A stretch of 13,652 nucleotides of DNA, taken from positions 1 to 13,652 of the forward strand of contig CAZOIM010000093.1 of the NCBI GenBank assembly GCA_964579855.1, given 5' to 3'. Both the position numbers and the translations under genes were made by a program. Positions 7,049 through 13,652 of this stretch are shown here, piece after piece. The DNA is from JADGQA01 sp964579855 (lineage in GTDB: Bacteria; Bacteroidota; Ignavibacteria; UBA10030). Below the pieces are notes generated by a model, which worked only from the letters and a program-made list of their open reading frames with translations, had not been told where the DNA came from and did not search any database. The first letter of the stretch is position 1, and every line of letters starts with the position of its first letter.

Positions 7049-7912
7049 TCATTCTTTTTCCAACTGACGCCGTATTGTTTGGAGTTCAGCTTTCCTCGCC
7101 CTTGAGACCTTCGGATACTTCAAGTCGAGTGACTTAAGGGTTTTTACCAGGATGTCTGCAACCGCGATCCGCGTAAACCACTTATGATCTGCGGGGATGA
7201 CGTACCACGGAGCCCACTTCGTGCTTGTGTGTTGCAGCATATCGGCGTACGCATCCATGTATTCGTCCCAGTGTTCCCTCTCGTTTGCATCCGCAATCGA
7301 GAATTTCCAGTTCTTATCCGGCTTTTCAATTCTGTCAAGAAACCTTCGCTTCTGTTCTTCCCTGGACAAGTTGAGAAAGAACTTCAGAACTACTACGCCG
7401 TTTCTGACAAGGTGACGCTCAAAATCGTTAATCTCTTCGTATCGGTGCCTCCAGAATTCAGTCCCACCCGGTTTTACCGGCAAGTTTTCGTTTTCGACCA
7501 GTTCAGGATGCACACGAACAATCAGTACCTCCTCGTAGTACGACCGGTTGAAGATTCCGATCTTTCCCCGTTCCGGCAGGGCTTTCACGCATCTCCAAAG
7601 AAAATCGTGATCAAGATCTTCGGCCGAAGGCGTCTTGAAATTGTAGACCTGACATCCCTGGGGATTGAGGCCGGACATGACATGCTTGATCGCGCCATCC
7701 TTCCCCGCGGCATCCATCGCCTGAAAGATGACGAGCAATGCGTACTGATTTTGCGCATAGAGGATATCTTGATACGATGCAACCGAATCAACATCATCCT
7801 GAAGTTTTGTGAGAGCATCTTCCTTTTTCTTGAACACCCCTGTATACGTGGGGTCGTACTTCTTGAGCTTGAAAGATTTGTCGGATGGAACAATAAAGTC
7901 ATTGTGATCCAC
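7049..7912 (-). CDS. ppk2: PPK2-family polyphosphate kinase
   Basis: A 287-residue polyphosphate kinase 2, a P-loop enzyme that uses polyphosphate to phosphorylate nucleotides or runs the reverse reaction. Walker A is QAMDAAGKDG (64-73, Lys71). The Walker B/lid region is IGIFNRSYYEEVLIVRVHPE (118-137), with FNRSYYEE at 121-128. LDHDFLWR (100-107) and the C-terminal WAPWYVIPADHKWFTR (223-238) are typical. The single-domain size and the NRSYYEEVL form resemble class III enzymes, which act on both AMP and ADP; class assignment is by memory of motifs, not a search. The start is GTG at 7912, supported by AAAGGA (7925-7920) at 7-nt spacing. It leads the polyphosphate cluster and is separated from CHAD by 192 nt, so it may be a separate transcript or the head of a longer one. 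Confidence 0.95.
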   Translation of the reverse strand: MDHNDFIVPSDKSFKLKKYDPTYTGVFKKKEDALTKLQDDVDSVASYQDILYAQNQYALLVIFQAMDAAGKDGAIKHVMSGLNPQGCQVYNFKTPSAEDLDHDFLWRCVKALPERGKIGIFNRSYYEEVLIVRVHPELVENENLPVKPGGTEFWRHRYEEINDFERHLVRNGVVVLKFFLNLSREEQKRRFLDRIEKPDKNWKFSIADANEREHWDEYMDAYADMLQHTSTKWAPWYVIPADHKWFTRIAVADILVKTLKSLDLKYPKVSRARKAELQTIRRQLEKE

Positions 7913-8209
7913 AGTCAGGTCCTTTCGGTCGATGTGTAAGGTCGCTCAATTGAGGAAAAACGCTGCACCGGAAACTTCGAGAAATGGAAAGATCAGATTG
8001 CGATGGCCGAGGCCCGGGCGACCCCCACGGAATCGTCTTTTTCTCTTCCACGCGTCGCTCGCGTGGATTCTCCTCCGACACCGTTATGATCTGGTCGCGA
8101 TCCTGATCCGAAGCAACTGCGGCGTCACAATTCTCAACTCACAGAATATTCAGTCGCTCATCCGAGTTTAGATCAAGCTGGGGAAGCATTCCGCCAACAG
8201 ATGAGGCTG
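7913..8209. other. Long leader of ppk2; no gene, one strong hairpin
   Basis: About 300 nt without a believable gene. A 60-codon - strand frame (8081-7899) overlaps the ppk2 start and has no family resemblance. The region contains the ppk2 ribosome site (AAAGGA, 7925-7920) and the inverted repeat at 8047-8067. No confident promoter was picked. Confidence 0.5.
8047..8067. repeat. Perfect 8-bp inverted repeat in the ppk2 leader
   Basis: TCCACGCG and CGCGTGGA flank a 5-nt loop, forming a GC-rich hairpin about 135 nt upstream of the ppk2 start. On neither strand does a T run follow, so it is not a standard terminator. It could be a leader RNA structure or a protein-binding site; a repeat of this size can also occur by chance in a window this long. 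Confidence 0.4.
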
Positions 8210-8238
8210 AAAAAGCTCCGTCGCATGTGCAGGGGAGC
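8210..8238 (-). terminator. Rho-independent-like terminator of the small envelope protein gene
   Basis: Three bases after the stop codon, the - strand reads GCTCC (8238-8234), a 14-nt loop, GGAGC (8219-8215), then five T (8214-8210). Position and T run fit an intrinsic terminator. The stem is short and the loop long, so strength is uncertain. Confidence 0.5.
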
Positions 8239-8241
8239 AAG

Positions 8242-8721
8242 TCATTGCTTATGTTCTTTGACCCACTTATCGTGCTCAGGATGATCCTTGTTCTCAAAGT
8301 ACTTGCTGTCGTGGCTGTCGCGAATCACCGGCTGATTTTTGACCCCTCTGTACGTACCATATTTAGCCTGGTGGCTATCGTGATGGTCATAGGGCCTGTC
8401 TTCGTTGACGACGACTTTATAGGAATGATATGGATCATAGCCGCTATACCGTGATGGCAATGATGCGCTATGGATCCAACCCGACCCGTCTCTGTAGATG
8501 TATTCATGTTCTCTCACCGAGTAGTAGCTGTCGATATCGGGGATATAATAGTACTCTGCGCGATCGTACCCTTCGGGCCCCCAGCCAGGCTGATCACTGA
8601 TATTAATGCCGATACTGCCTTGCATTGTTCCCGGTCCGTAGCAATTTATGGAAGACACTGCGACAGCCGAAATGAGCACGGCACTGAGCAAGAAGGCTTT
8701 CAGATTGGATTTGTTCATCAT
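8242..8721 (-). CDS. Small exported Tyr/His-rich envelope protein, possibly a lipoprotein
   Basis: A 159-residue protein from the ATG at 8721, chosen because AAAGGA lies just upstream; an upstream in-frame ATG at 8775 would add 18 residues ahead of the signal peptide. Residues 4-23 form a Lys-plus-hydrophobic signal sequence, and Cys27 follows (SSINC). The Asn before the Cys makes it a poor lipobox, so lipidation is uncertain. The mature part is rich in Tyr, His, Asp and Gly, with patches such as AEYYYIPDIDSYY (55-67), EYIYRDGSGWIHSASLP (73-89) and a charged HxxHDKWVKEHKQ-like tail. I recall similar uncharacterised secreted proteins in Bacteroidota/Ignavibacteriota. No catalytic motif is seen and no function is assigned. 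It is a single gene with its own likely terminator. Confidence 0.75.
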   Translation of the reverse strand: MMNKSNLKAFLLSAVLISAVAVSSINCYGPGTMQGSIGINISDQPGWGPEGYDRAEYYYIPDIDSYYSVREHEYIYRDGSGWIHSASLPSRYSGYDPYHSYKVVVNEDRPYDHHDSHQAKYGTYRGVKNQPVIRDSHDSKYFENKDHPEHDKWVKEHKQ

Positions 8722-9013
8722 TGGTCGTCCTTTCGTGGCGAATAATGAAATGACGTCATTCCTTGAATCGTTCAACTCTTATTCAGATTGAAAGAGACGA
8801 CTGGAACGACAGGATAATGTTGGATTATTGTCCCGTGGCACTATTCCCAACAAAGGTTAACACAGGAATGTGCAAAACGTAATAGAGCAAGTGGGTGAAA
8901 AAGGGATTAATTCTTCTTTGTGAGGATTTCGCTTGGAGACTGTGGGGACTAATAATGCGGAATTTCGAGGTTATCGCGTTGGAGTCGCCGGTGAGGAAGC
9001 CTGGCAACGAGGA
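8722..9013. other. Spacer between envelope protein gene and response regulator gene; 12-bp palindrome
   Basis: There is no convincing gene. A perfect 12-bp palindrome AATGACGTCATT lies at 8749-8760, 28 nt upstream of the envelope gene start, and could be an operator. A + strand frame starting GTG at 8895 runs into the response regulator gene antisense and is judged spurious. No clear terminator follows the response regulator. Confidence 0.4.
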
Positions 9014-9667
9014 TCAGAATTTCTTTTCGTCGACGACCTGCATTGCAATTTGGAGGCGGCTGTGTAATGCCAATTTTTCCATAATATTGTGCACGTGACT
9101 TTTCACGGTGTGGGTGGCAATATTGAGATGTTGGGCAATTTCCTTGTTGCTGAGACCGTCCGCAATGAGTGCAATAATTTCACGTTCTCGTTTCGTCATC
9201 CGGACAGCGTTCGTTATTGTTCTCTTCCCCTTCTTAAGCCCAAGCTCAACGACGTGCGTAAACAATGAACCGGCAAGAATCGGAGGAAGGACCTTTTCGC
9301 CTCGGGCCACTAACCGTACAGATTCGAGAAATTCTGCCACGGTTGCATTTTTCAGAATGAATCCTGAAGTCCCGGCCTCCACAAACTCAACGATATCTGA
9401 TGGTGTCGGAACAAAACCCATTCCAATCAACTTCACTTGAGGGATTTGTTTTCGTAAAGATGCTACGACGGAGAACACATTAAGATTCTTCAGACTCACG
9501 TCCATCAGAATGATGTCGGGTTTAGTCTGGCTGGTTCTCAAGAGAATGTTATTTTCGCTTCCTATGTACGCCACAACGCGCATATCCTTTTGCTCATTGA
9601 GCATTTTGGTAAAACTCTCTCCCAAGACACGATTATCTTCAATAATTAGTATTCGAGTCTTTTTCAT
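9014..9667 (-). CDS. NarL/LuxR-type two-component response regulator (orphan)
   Basis: A 217-residue cytoplasmic transcription regulator. The receiver domain (about 4-120) has the acidic pair Glu10-Asp11, phospho-acceptor Asp56 (IILMDVS) and Lys106 (FILKN). The Ser/Thr switch residue normally found at the end of strand 4 is not evident: the segment reads KLIGMGF (79-85). The output domain (about 155-212) is a LuxR-type helix-turn-helix: MTKREREIIALIADGLSNKE, then IATHTVKSHVHNIMEKL, with family-typical Glu161, Gly171, Ile177 and Val188. The length is normal. No histidine kinase lies in the window, so its partner is elsewhere. ATG at 9667 has no clear ribosome site. Its targets are unknown. Confidence 0.93.
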   Translation of the reverse strand: MKKTRILIIEDNRVLGESFTKMLNEQKDMRVVAYIGSENNILLRTSQTKPDIILMDVSLKNLNVFSVVASLRKQIPQVKLIGMGFVPTPSDIVEFVEAGTSGFILKNATVAEFLESVRLVARGEKVLPPILAGSLFTHVVELGLKKGKRTITNAVRMTKREREIIALIADGLSNKEIAQHLNIATHTVKSHVHNIMEKLALHSRLQIAMQVVDEKKF

Positions 9668-10067
9668 TGCGTGCGCGGCCTATGACTTCTCAAGATTTAA
9701 GCGAACGAGTCCAGCATTCATTCCGAAATAAGATAACAAAGGTTGACATTTCTTTCAATATCCAGGCAACAGGGCAAAAAACGACCAGCGAGTGCAACAG
9801 CCACGCTTTTCCGATTTCAACAGTACTTCGCGTCGCAAGATGGAAAAACCACGGCAGATCTGAGGCATGGTCTCAAGATTATCCGACAAAGCCAGGGGCA
9901 ATAATAAACAAAATAGATACCTTGCTATTACCGCCGAAAGGTACTACACTGAATAGGGACACTTCTGGCCAACTGCGTATACCTCCGCCATTAGGGTGAA
10001 ACTCTTTTAGGCTCGCAGGAGCCGTCCCGTCAAACAGAGAACGTCACAATTAAAGAATGGTGCAACG
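9668..10067. other. Divergent 400-nt spacer between response regulator and β-flower gene
   Basis: This serves as upstream region for both flanking genes. A 110-codon + strand frame (9667-9999) lacks domain resemblance and a ribosome site and is not accepted. The + strand promoter candidate is listed separately. A short hairpin (GGCTC 10010-10014, loop GCAG, GAGCC 10019-10023) lies in the predicted leader of the + gene, with no T run after it. Confidence 0.45.
9922..9950 (+). promoter_or_regulatory. Sigma70-like promoter candidate for the β-flower gene
   Basis: TTGCTA (9922-9927), a 17-nt spacer and TACACT (9945-9950) match four of six bases in each box at ideal spacing. The start codon is 118 nt downstream. 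Matches of this quality are common, so support is modest. Confidence 0.3.
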
Positions 10068-10355
10068 ATGAGTACATACACGATGCGAGGCACCGTGCTT
10101 TACAACGCCCACAACCGCAAGATTGCGTTGACAGGAGGCGAGAGCATTTACGATGCAGCCAATCGGAGAATCGGTTCGATTCGAGGTGACAAGCTATTTG
10201 ATCCCGATGGAAGGACGATGATGACCCTTCGAGGTTGTGATATCTATGATGCTGACGATAAGAAGATCGCAGGCCACTCGCAAGCGCAGGAATCGATCGA
10301 AGGGCTGACGGAAGGGATGTTGCGGTCGGCCCTTTGGTATTGTTTCGTTCGGTAG
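10068..10355 (+). CDS. Small four-repeat protein resembling the 4-fold β-flower family
   Basis: A 95-residue cytoplasmic protein dominated by four near-exact 16-residue repeats starting at 11, 27, 43 and 59. Each begins hydrophobic-aromatic-Asp/Asn (LYN, IYD, LFD, IYD), then a turn with Asn/Asp/Gly and Arg/Lys, then a short strand and Gly: IYDAANRRIGSIRGDK, LFDPDGRTMMTLRGCD. This pattern fits the small β-flower domain, in which each repeat forms one petal. Residues 70-95 are a non-repeat tail. There is no signal peptide. The molecular role of the family is unknown. ATG at 10068 lacks a strong ribosome site. A larger antisense frame exists but has no repeat logic. It stands alone and converges with the pilin-like gene. 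Confidence 0.75.
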   Translation: MSTYTMRGTVLYNAHNRKIALTGGESIYDAANRRIGSIRGDKLFDPDGRTMMTLRGCDIYDADDKKIAGHSQAQESIEGLTEGMLRSALWYCFVR

Positions 10356-10382
10356 ACGAACATCTATGACGGCACTCCGAGC

Positions 10383-10415
10383 AAAAACGTCCTGGTAAGT
10401 ACCACGTCCTACCAG
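10383..10415 (-). terminator. Rho-independent-like terminator of the pilin-like gene
   Basis: Ten bases past the stop, the - strand reads CTGGTA (10415-10410), a 12-nt loop, TACCAG (10397-10392), four bases, then five T (10387-10383). Position and T run fit; the four-base gap before the T run weakens it. Confidence 0.42.
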
Positions 10416-10424
10416 CTCCCGCAT

Positions 10425-10811
10425 CTATCGAAAATCTCCAGTAAATGTCCAATTCGAGGCTTTCCCGTACGTATCAATGTGCGCAACAATTGTATTATTC
10501 GAATCGCGCGCTGATTTGCCGAGAACTTGGATGGAAGATGGACTCACTGCAAGTGTGACGTATTCACCATTGAGGTTTGACCGAAAACCGGCGGGAATTT
10601 CAAAGCCAAGGAAACTGTTGTTCCCACCTTGCAGTGCAGGTGGTCGCGAGTAGTAGATAGCGGACGCGTGAGCGATCTGATTAATATCATTAATCATTGC
10701 TTTCTTGTTCGCGTCAGTATCACTGCTGTGAAAGTAGCCGACACCAACAAGGATAGCAATGCCAATGAGCAGCACACTTACGCCGATAATCAGCAGCTGA
10801 CTTTGTCCCAT
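10425..10811 (-). CDS. Pilin-like single-span membrane-anchored protein
   Basis: A 128-residue protein with one N-terminal hydrophobic helix (about 5-27, LLIIGVSVLLIGIAILVGVG) straight after MGQSQ, then a helix (about 32-54) and a small extracytoplasmic part. There is no Lys/Arg leader or Gly-Phe prepilin cleavage site. It resembles type IV pilins in layout (hydrophobic helix, then ANKKAMINDINQIAHASAIYY) without the processing site. I recall similar MGQ-starting proteins with ...AIINDL...YYRRP segments, often in several copies, in Ignavibacteriota and relatives; RPPALQGGNNSFLGF (56-70) fits that type. Function is not established. The ATG at 10811 has only a distant AGGA. It is a single gene with a likely terminator. 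Confidence 0.7.
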   Translation of the reverse strand: MGQSQLLIIGVSVLLIGIAILVGVGYFHSSDTDANKKAMINDINQIAHASAIYYSRPPALQGGNNSFLGFEIPAGFRSNLNGEYVTLAVSPSSIQVLGKSARDSNNTIVAHIDTYGKASNWTFTGDFR

Positions 10812-11110
10812 AGTTGGAGTCTATTCCTGAATTTAGTTGCCAGTACGTTCCGGTTCTGAACAGCCTCTAACGATCTGATATGGGATCTCTCCTCCAATAT
10901 GCAACATAGTTTGGCAATTACAAAAAGACACTATGGCCAACGCTTCAGACGTCGAATGGGCCGGACGTAGCGGCATCAGTCAATGATTCATGATTTCAAA
11001 GTTTTGTAGTGAATTACGGGACTTCGCAGTTATCCTCAAAATCGCGATGCAAGTGAGCCCCGAAGCACCACCTGGTCCGTCATATTTCAAATCCGGCAAA
11101 CTCCACACAT
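10812..11110. other. Spacer upstream of the pilin-like gene; no confident gene
   Basis: This lies between two - strand genes. A - strand frame of about 42 codons (start GTG just after the hydrolase stop, ending near 10984) is open but has no ribosome site or recognised family. No clear terminator follows the hydrolase. Nothing else is supported. Confidence 0.4.
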
Positions 11111-12544
11111 CTAGTTCTGTTCCGCCACCTGAAATTGCTCAAGCTTTCCATCCGGCATTTCGTACGTCCAGGCCGTAAGTGTCTTGTTTGCGAAACCCGG
11201 AGTCTTGGTCTCAAACCTGATCCGGTATCGGTGCAGGGTCATGCCTCCACGAAGGCCTTGGGTAACTTGAGTGAATTCTTTTGGTATTCCAAATGGTGAG
11301 AGACTGTTGGCGAAGTCTCGTAACGCCTCATCGTTGAAGTAATTGTTGGCGTTTTCCGTAAACAGTGATCTGTCGATCGTTCCGTGCTGCAATCCTTCGA
11401 ATATGCTTTGCGCTTGGTCGGTCTTTCGGCTCGTCGCAGAATCTTCCACCGTGAACAAAAGCGGGATTATGCTGCGTACGATGACCCCGGCTGTGCTCAC
11501 GGCATCCTGGTTGGTGAGAGCAACAATCGCTGCGCTGTCATCAGGGAATACAATATTCTCCGCTGTGAACCCTGAAACCTCGCCATCGTGTGTCAGCGTT
11601 CTGCGTCCCGATTGCATTCCCACGCCGATCCCCAATGCGTAGCGTGTGCTCACGCCACTGTTCAACAAGACCTCAGTCTCCAATTGATCGTACGACCGCG
11701 GCTTCAAGATCGTCCGTTTGATGAGCGAAATATCCCACAATGCAAGGTCCCTTGCGGTCATGGCAAGCTCTCCTGCTGCAAACATCCAACCTCGGCCTTC
11801 CTTTGGCGCCGGACGAAGAGGGCCTAAGGCATACCGCAAATAGCCGGTCGGGTCCGTGTCCCCAAGCTTTTCGTGATCTGTATCGGTCACACTATTCATC
11901 GCCAATGGCGAAAAAACCTCTTCTCGCAGAAACTGAAGCAAGGATCTGCCAGCGACCTTTTCAACAATCGCGCCGGCGATGACGAAATTCGTATTGCTGT
12001 ATTGCCATTTGGTGCCTGGGTCAAAATCAAGCGGCTTGCGGCCCCACGTGTTCATGATTTGTTCGGCCGTAACCGGTTGCAGCATTGGCTTCATGACATA
12101 ATCTTGCGGCCAATAGTCCTGGTACCCTGACGTGTGTGAGAGGAGTTGGCGGATCGTAATCTCATTTGCTCTTGTAAGATTGGGTAGGTATTTGCCAACG
12201 CGGTCTTCGATCGACAACTTGCCCTCTTCTTGCAATAAAAGTACGGCTGCAGCAGTGAATTGTTTGCTGATAGATCCGATGCTGTACCGCATTGTCTCCG
12301 TCGCAGGCATTTCTGGATCCATTCTCGCATTGCCGAACGCCTTTGCATAGACAACCTGGCCATTCTTGACGATAGCGACTGATGCACTTGGGACGCCGCT
12401 TTTTGTCAGTCCGCCGACGACCAACGAATCGATTTGTCCTACCAAAGTTGCCGGAAGCACTGTCTGAGCATTCGCAATGAGCACTGAGCTCAATACTACA
12501 AGGACAACATTGAGGATGCGGGCGGCGATGGACGTGCGGTTCAT
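11111..12544 (-). CDS. Exported β-lactamase/penicillin-binding-fold serine hydrolase
   Basis: A 477-residue protein from the ATG at 12544, chosen for the GAGGAG ribosome site 6 nt upstream (12556-12551); an ATG eight codons earlier lies before that site. Residues 1-26 are a signal peptide (basic NRTSIAAR, hydrophobic core, ANA-Q cleavage). The class C β-lactamase/esterase fold shows SISK (91-94, nucleophile Ser91 and Lys94), YSN (172-174) and HDG (309-311) where KTG stands in true β-lactamases. A C-terminal extension (about 365-477) is an α/β domain ending in PDGKLEQFQV, often found in such hydrolases of Bacteroidota and Acidobacteriota. The family includes D-amino-acid peptidases and esterases; antibiotic hydrolysis should not be assumed. 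It appears to be periplasmic and single. Confidence 0.92.
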   Translation of the reverse strand: MNRTSIAARILNVVLVVLSSVLIANAQTVLPATLVGQIDSLVVGGLTKSGVPSASVAIVKNGQVVYAKAFGNARMDPEMPATETMRYSIGSISKQFTAAAVLLLQEEGKLSIEDRVGKYLPNLTRANEITIRQLLSHTSGYQDYWPQDYVMKPMLQPVTAEQIMNTWGRKPLDFDPGTKWQYSNTNFVIAGAIVEKVAGRSLLQFLREEVFSPLAMNSVTDTDHEKLGDTDPTGYLRYALGPLRPAPKEGRGWMFAAGELAMTARDLALWDISLIKRTILKPRSYDQLETEVLLNSGVSTRYALGIGVGMQSGRRTLTHDGEVSGFTAENIVFPDDSAAIVALTNQDAVSTAGVIVRSIIPLLFTVEDSATSRKTDQAQSIFEGLQHGTIDRSLFTENANNYFNDEALRDFANSLSPFGIPKEFTQVTQGLRGGMTLHRYRIRFETKTPGFANKTLTAWTYEMPDGKLEQFQVAEQN

Positions 12545-12604
12545 GAGGATCTCCTCGCGAAATTTCATTTATTGATTGTGGTGACTTTGCTAATCGAATA
12601 CTAA

Positions 12605-12633
12605 ACGATATGCATTGATCGGAGAATATTCAA
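12605..12633 (-). promoter_or_regulatory. Promoter candidate for the serine hydrolase gene
   Basis: On the - strand TTGAAT (12633-12628), a 17-nt spacer and TATCGT (12610-12605) match four of six sigma70 bases each. They lie about 60 nt above the chosen start. Weak but well placed in the intergenic region. Confidence 0.28.
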
Positions 12634-12712
12634 GCTTTAACCATGACAGGCAGAGGCGTTGTGAAGACAACTCTTGTCATCAATTCCTCCATCCGCAAAA
12701 GCCCGAGCGATC

Positions 12713-13552
12713 TCAAACTGTTATGATGTGGCTTGGCCTATCGGGATGTGTTTCAATGATGTTGATGCCCCGAACGCCTTGATGTTCGAGTGCCTCCTCA
12801 GTGCATTCGCGAGCGAGTGCGTTTGTGTTGCATTCTCTGCTGACGTGGGCAAGTGCCAGACTCTTGGGGAGGGTCGTCGACCGATCAAGGATTTGAATCA
12901 CGGAATCGCCGCACTGGTCGTTCGAGAGGTGTCCGTTCTCGGTAATACGGCGTTTGAGCCAGGAGGGGCGGGACGAATCCTCAAGCATTTGAACATCGTA
13001 GTTCGATTCAAGGACAATGAGATCCGAATCAGCCATTTCATTGATGGCCGATTTTGTCGGACGTGCGATGTCTGTCGAAACGCTGACTTTCTTGGTCTTC
13101 CCTCCGCCTTCGAAGAATACATTGTATCCAAAGCATCCTCCCTCTGAATCATGAGGGACTTCGAAATGACGTACAAGAAATTCGTCCAGCCCAACCTCGG
13201 TATTCTTCATTGTTCGGAGCAGTCCGGTCCGCGATGCGATGGCGAGGACTCCGTGTTTCTTTTTCAAAAAAGACTCGATCGACGGAGGACAGTAGATTGG
13301 CACGTGCTCCTTGACGAGCTTGCTGACAGTCCAATCATTGACGTGATCGCTGTGAATATGCGTAATGAACACGGCATCCAGCTTTTGAATGCTCATTCCC
13401 AAATCAGCAAGTTGCCTCGTGATGTACGACGGCGAAAAGCCGCAATCGATCAGAATCGCGCTGTTGCGGTTCCACACGAGCGTGGCATTACCTCCGCTCG
13501 AACTGCCGAGGACGCATGCAGAAAACGAGTTATTCATACCTGTATTATTCAA
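12713..13552 (-). CDS. YycJ/WalJ-type metallo-β-lactamase-fold hydrolase
   Basis: A 279-residue metallo-β-lactamase-fold protein. The metal motif HIHSDH is at 65-70, with further ligand candidates His134 (VPHDSEGG), Asp151 (STDIA) and His198 (GHLSN). The segment LESNYDVQMLEDSSRPSWLKRR followed by GHLSNDQCG matches the YycJ group, which has LEANHD..ML and GHLSN at these places; the N-terminal LGSSSGGNAT is also typical. YycJ proteins are putative nucleases or exonuclease-like enzymes tied to DNA repair. In Bacillus the gene sits next to the WalRK operon, but no such genes are seen here. The start is TTG at 13552 or ATG at 13537; neither has a strong ribosome site. The first motif begins near residue 15, so either fits. 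Confidence 0.9.
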   Translation of the reverse strand: MNNTGMNNSFSACVLGSSSGGNATLVWNRNSAILIDCGFSPSYITRQLADLGMSIQKLDAVFITHIHSDHVNDWTVSKLVKEHVPIYCPPSIESFLKKKHGVLAIASRTGLLRTMKNTEVGLDEFLVRHFEVPHDSEGGCFGYNVFFEGGGKTKKVSVSTDIARPTKSAINEMADSDLIVLESNYDVQMLEDSSRPSWLKRRITENGHLSNDQCGDSVIQILDRSTTLPKSLALAHVSRECNTNALARECTEEALEHQGVRGINIIETHPDRPSHIITV

Positions 13553-13652
13553 GACATCGCCAACCAGTGCTTCATATGTTGTGTTGTTAGATACAAATGA
13601 ATTTGCTCAAGTTCGCATAGATTGAGTATTCACCCATATGACGACACGTCGG
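13553..13652. other. Window edge upstream of the YycJ-like gene
   Basis: No gene is supported in these 100 nt. An ATG at 13638 opens five codons to the window edge on the + strand, without a ribosome site. It could be the start of a divergent gene but cannot be judged. Confidence 0.3.

Noticed and set aside
7184..7939. 251-codon + strand ORF opposite ppk2
   Set aside because: The - strand encodes a full-length PPK2 with all motifs. The + frame is a shadow.
8895..9098. 67-codon + strand ORF starting GTG after the envelope gene region
   Set aside because: It runs antisense into the response regulator and has no family resemblance.
9667..9999. 110-codon + strand ORF in the spacer above the response regulator
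   Set aside because: No ribosome site, no recognisable domain, low-complexity-free random composition, and it runs over the promoter candidate.
10030..10452. 140-codon - strand ORF opposite the β-flower gene
   Set aside because: It has a Ser/Arg/His-rich composition typical of shadow frames, overlaps the pilin-like gene end, and the + strand shows a perfect repeat pattern.
11111..12544. True antibiotic-hydrolysing β-lactamase
   Set aside because: The third motif is HDG rather than KTG, and the C-terminal extension fits the general serine hydrolase/esterase group.
12666..12678. Hairpin GACAA-CTC-TTGTC below the YycJ-like gene as a terminator
   Set aside because: The stem is only 5 bp with a 3-nt loop, and no T run follows on the - strand.
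1..13652. tRNA, rRNA, CRISPR array, insertion sequence or phage genes
   Set aside because: No cloverleaf-like segments, regular spaced repeats, transposase or phage motifs were recognised on either strand by eye.

Overview
The window is chromosomal DNA from a bacterium, probably of the Ignavibacteriota/Chlorobiota/Bacteroidota group. The taxonomic hints are indirect: a short pilin-like protein starting MGQSQLLIIG, a Tyr/His-rich small envelope protein, and a β-lactamase-fold hydrolase with a C-terminal extension, all of types I associate with that group. Many genes have clear AAGGA/GGAG Shine-Dalgarno sequences, which argues against a typical Bacteroidia genome. No rRNA, tRNA, CRISPR array, transposase or phage gene was seen.

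Left end (202-2199, + strand): a tight three-gene operon with a dual-specificity-type phosphatase, a diacylglycerol/sphingosine-kinase-family lipid kinase (ATGA overlap) and a PAP2 membrane phosphatase. It looks like a set for adding and removing phosphate on lipids or related substrates.

Centre (7912 down to 2367, - strand): a polyphosphate gene cluster, the main point of interest. In transcription order it holds PPK2 polyphosphate kinase, a CHAD (polyphosphate-binding helical) domain split over two reading frames, a SixA-type histidine phosphatase, two adjacent thymidylate-kinase-like P-loop proteins, and a Ppx/GppA exopolyphosphatase with an HD domain. From CHAD onward the genes are 7-15 nt apart or overlap. 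A 192-nt gap between PPK2 and CHAD carries a direct repeat with 11-bp period that resembles a Pho box. The CHAD reading frame breaks at CTT-TAG, the layout of the prfB (RF2) +1 frameshift site. The two kinase-like proteins lack the usual TREPGG thymidylate-kinase motif, and one has Arg for the Walker A Lys. They may therefore act on something other than dTMP, perhaps as a catalytic/pseudo-catalytic pair tied to polyphosphate.

Right part (8242-13552): single genes with wide spacers. These are a small exported envelope protein (-), an orphan NarL/LuxR-type response regulator (-), a small four-repeat β-flower-type protein (+), a pilin-like membrane-anchored protein (-), an exported β-lactamase/penicillin-binding-fold serine hydrolase (-), and a YycJ/WalJ-type metallo-β-lactamase-fold hydrolase (-). 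Two rho-independent-like terminators and a few weak promoter candidates are noted. This part looks like ordinary accessory and housekeeping content.
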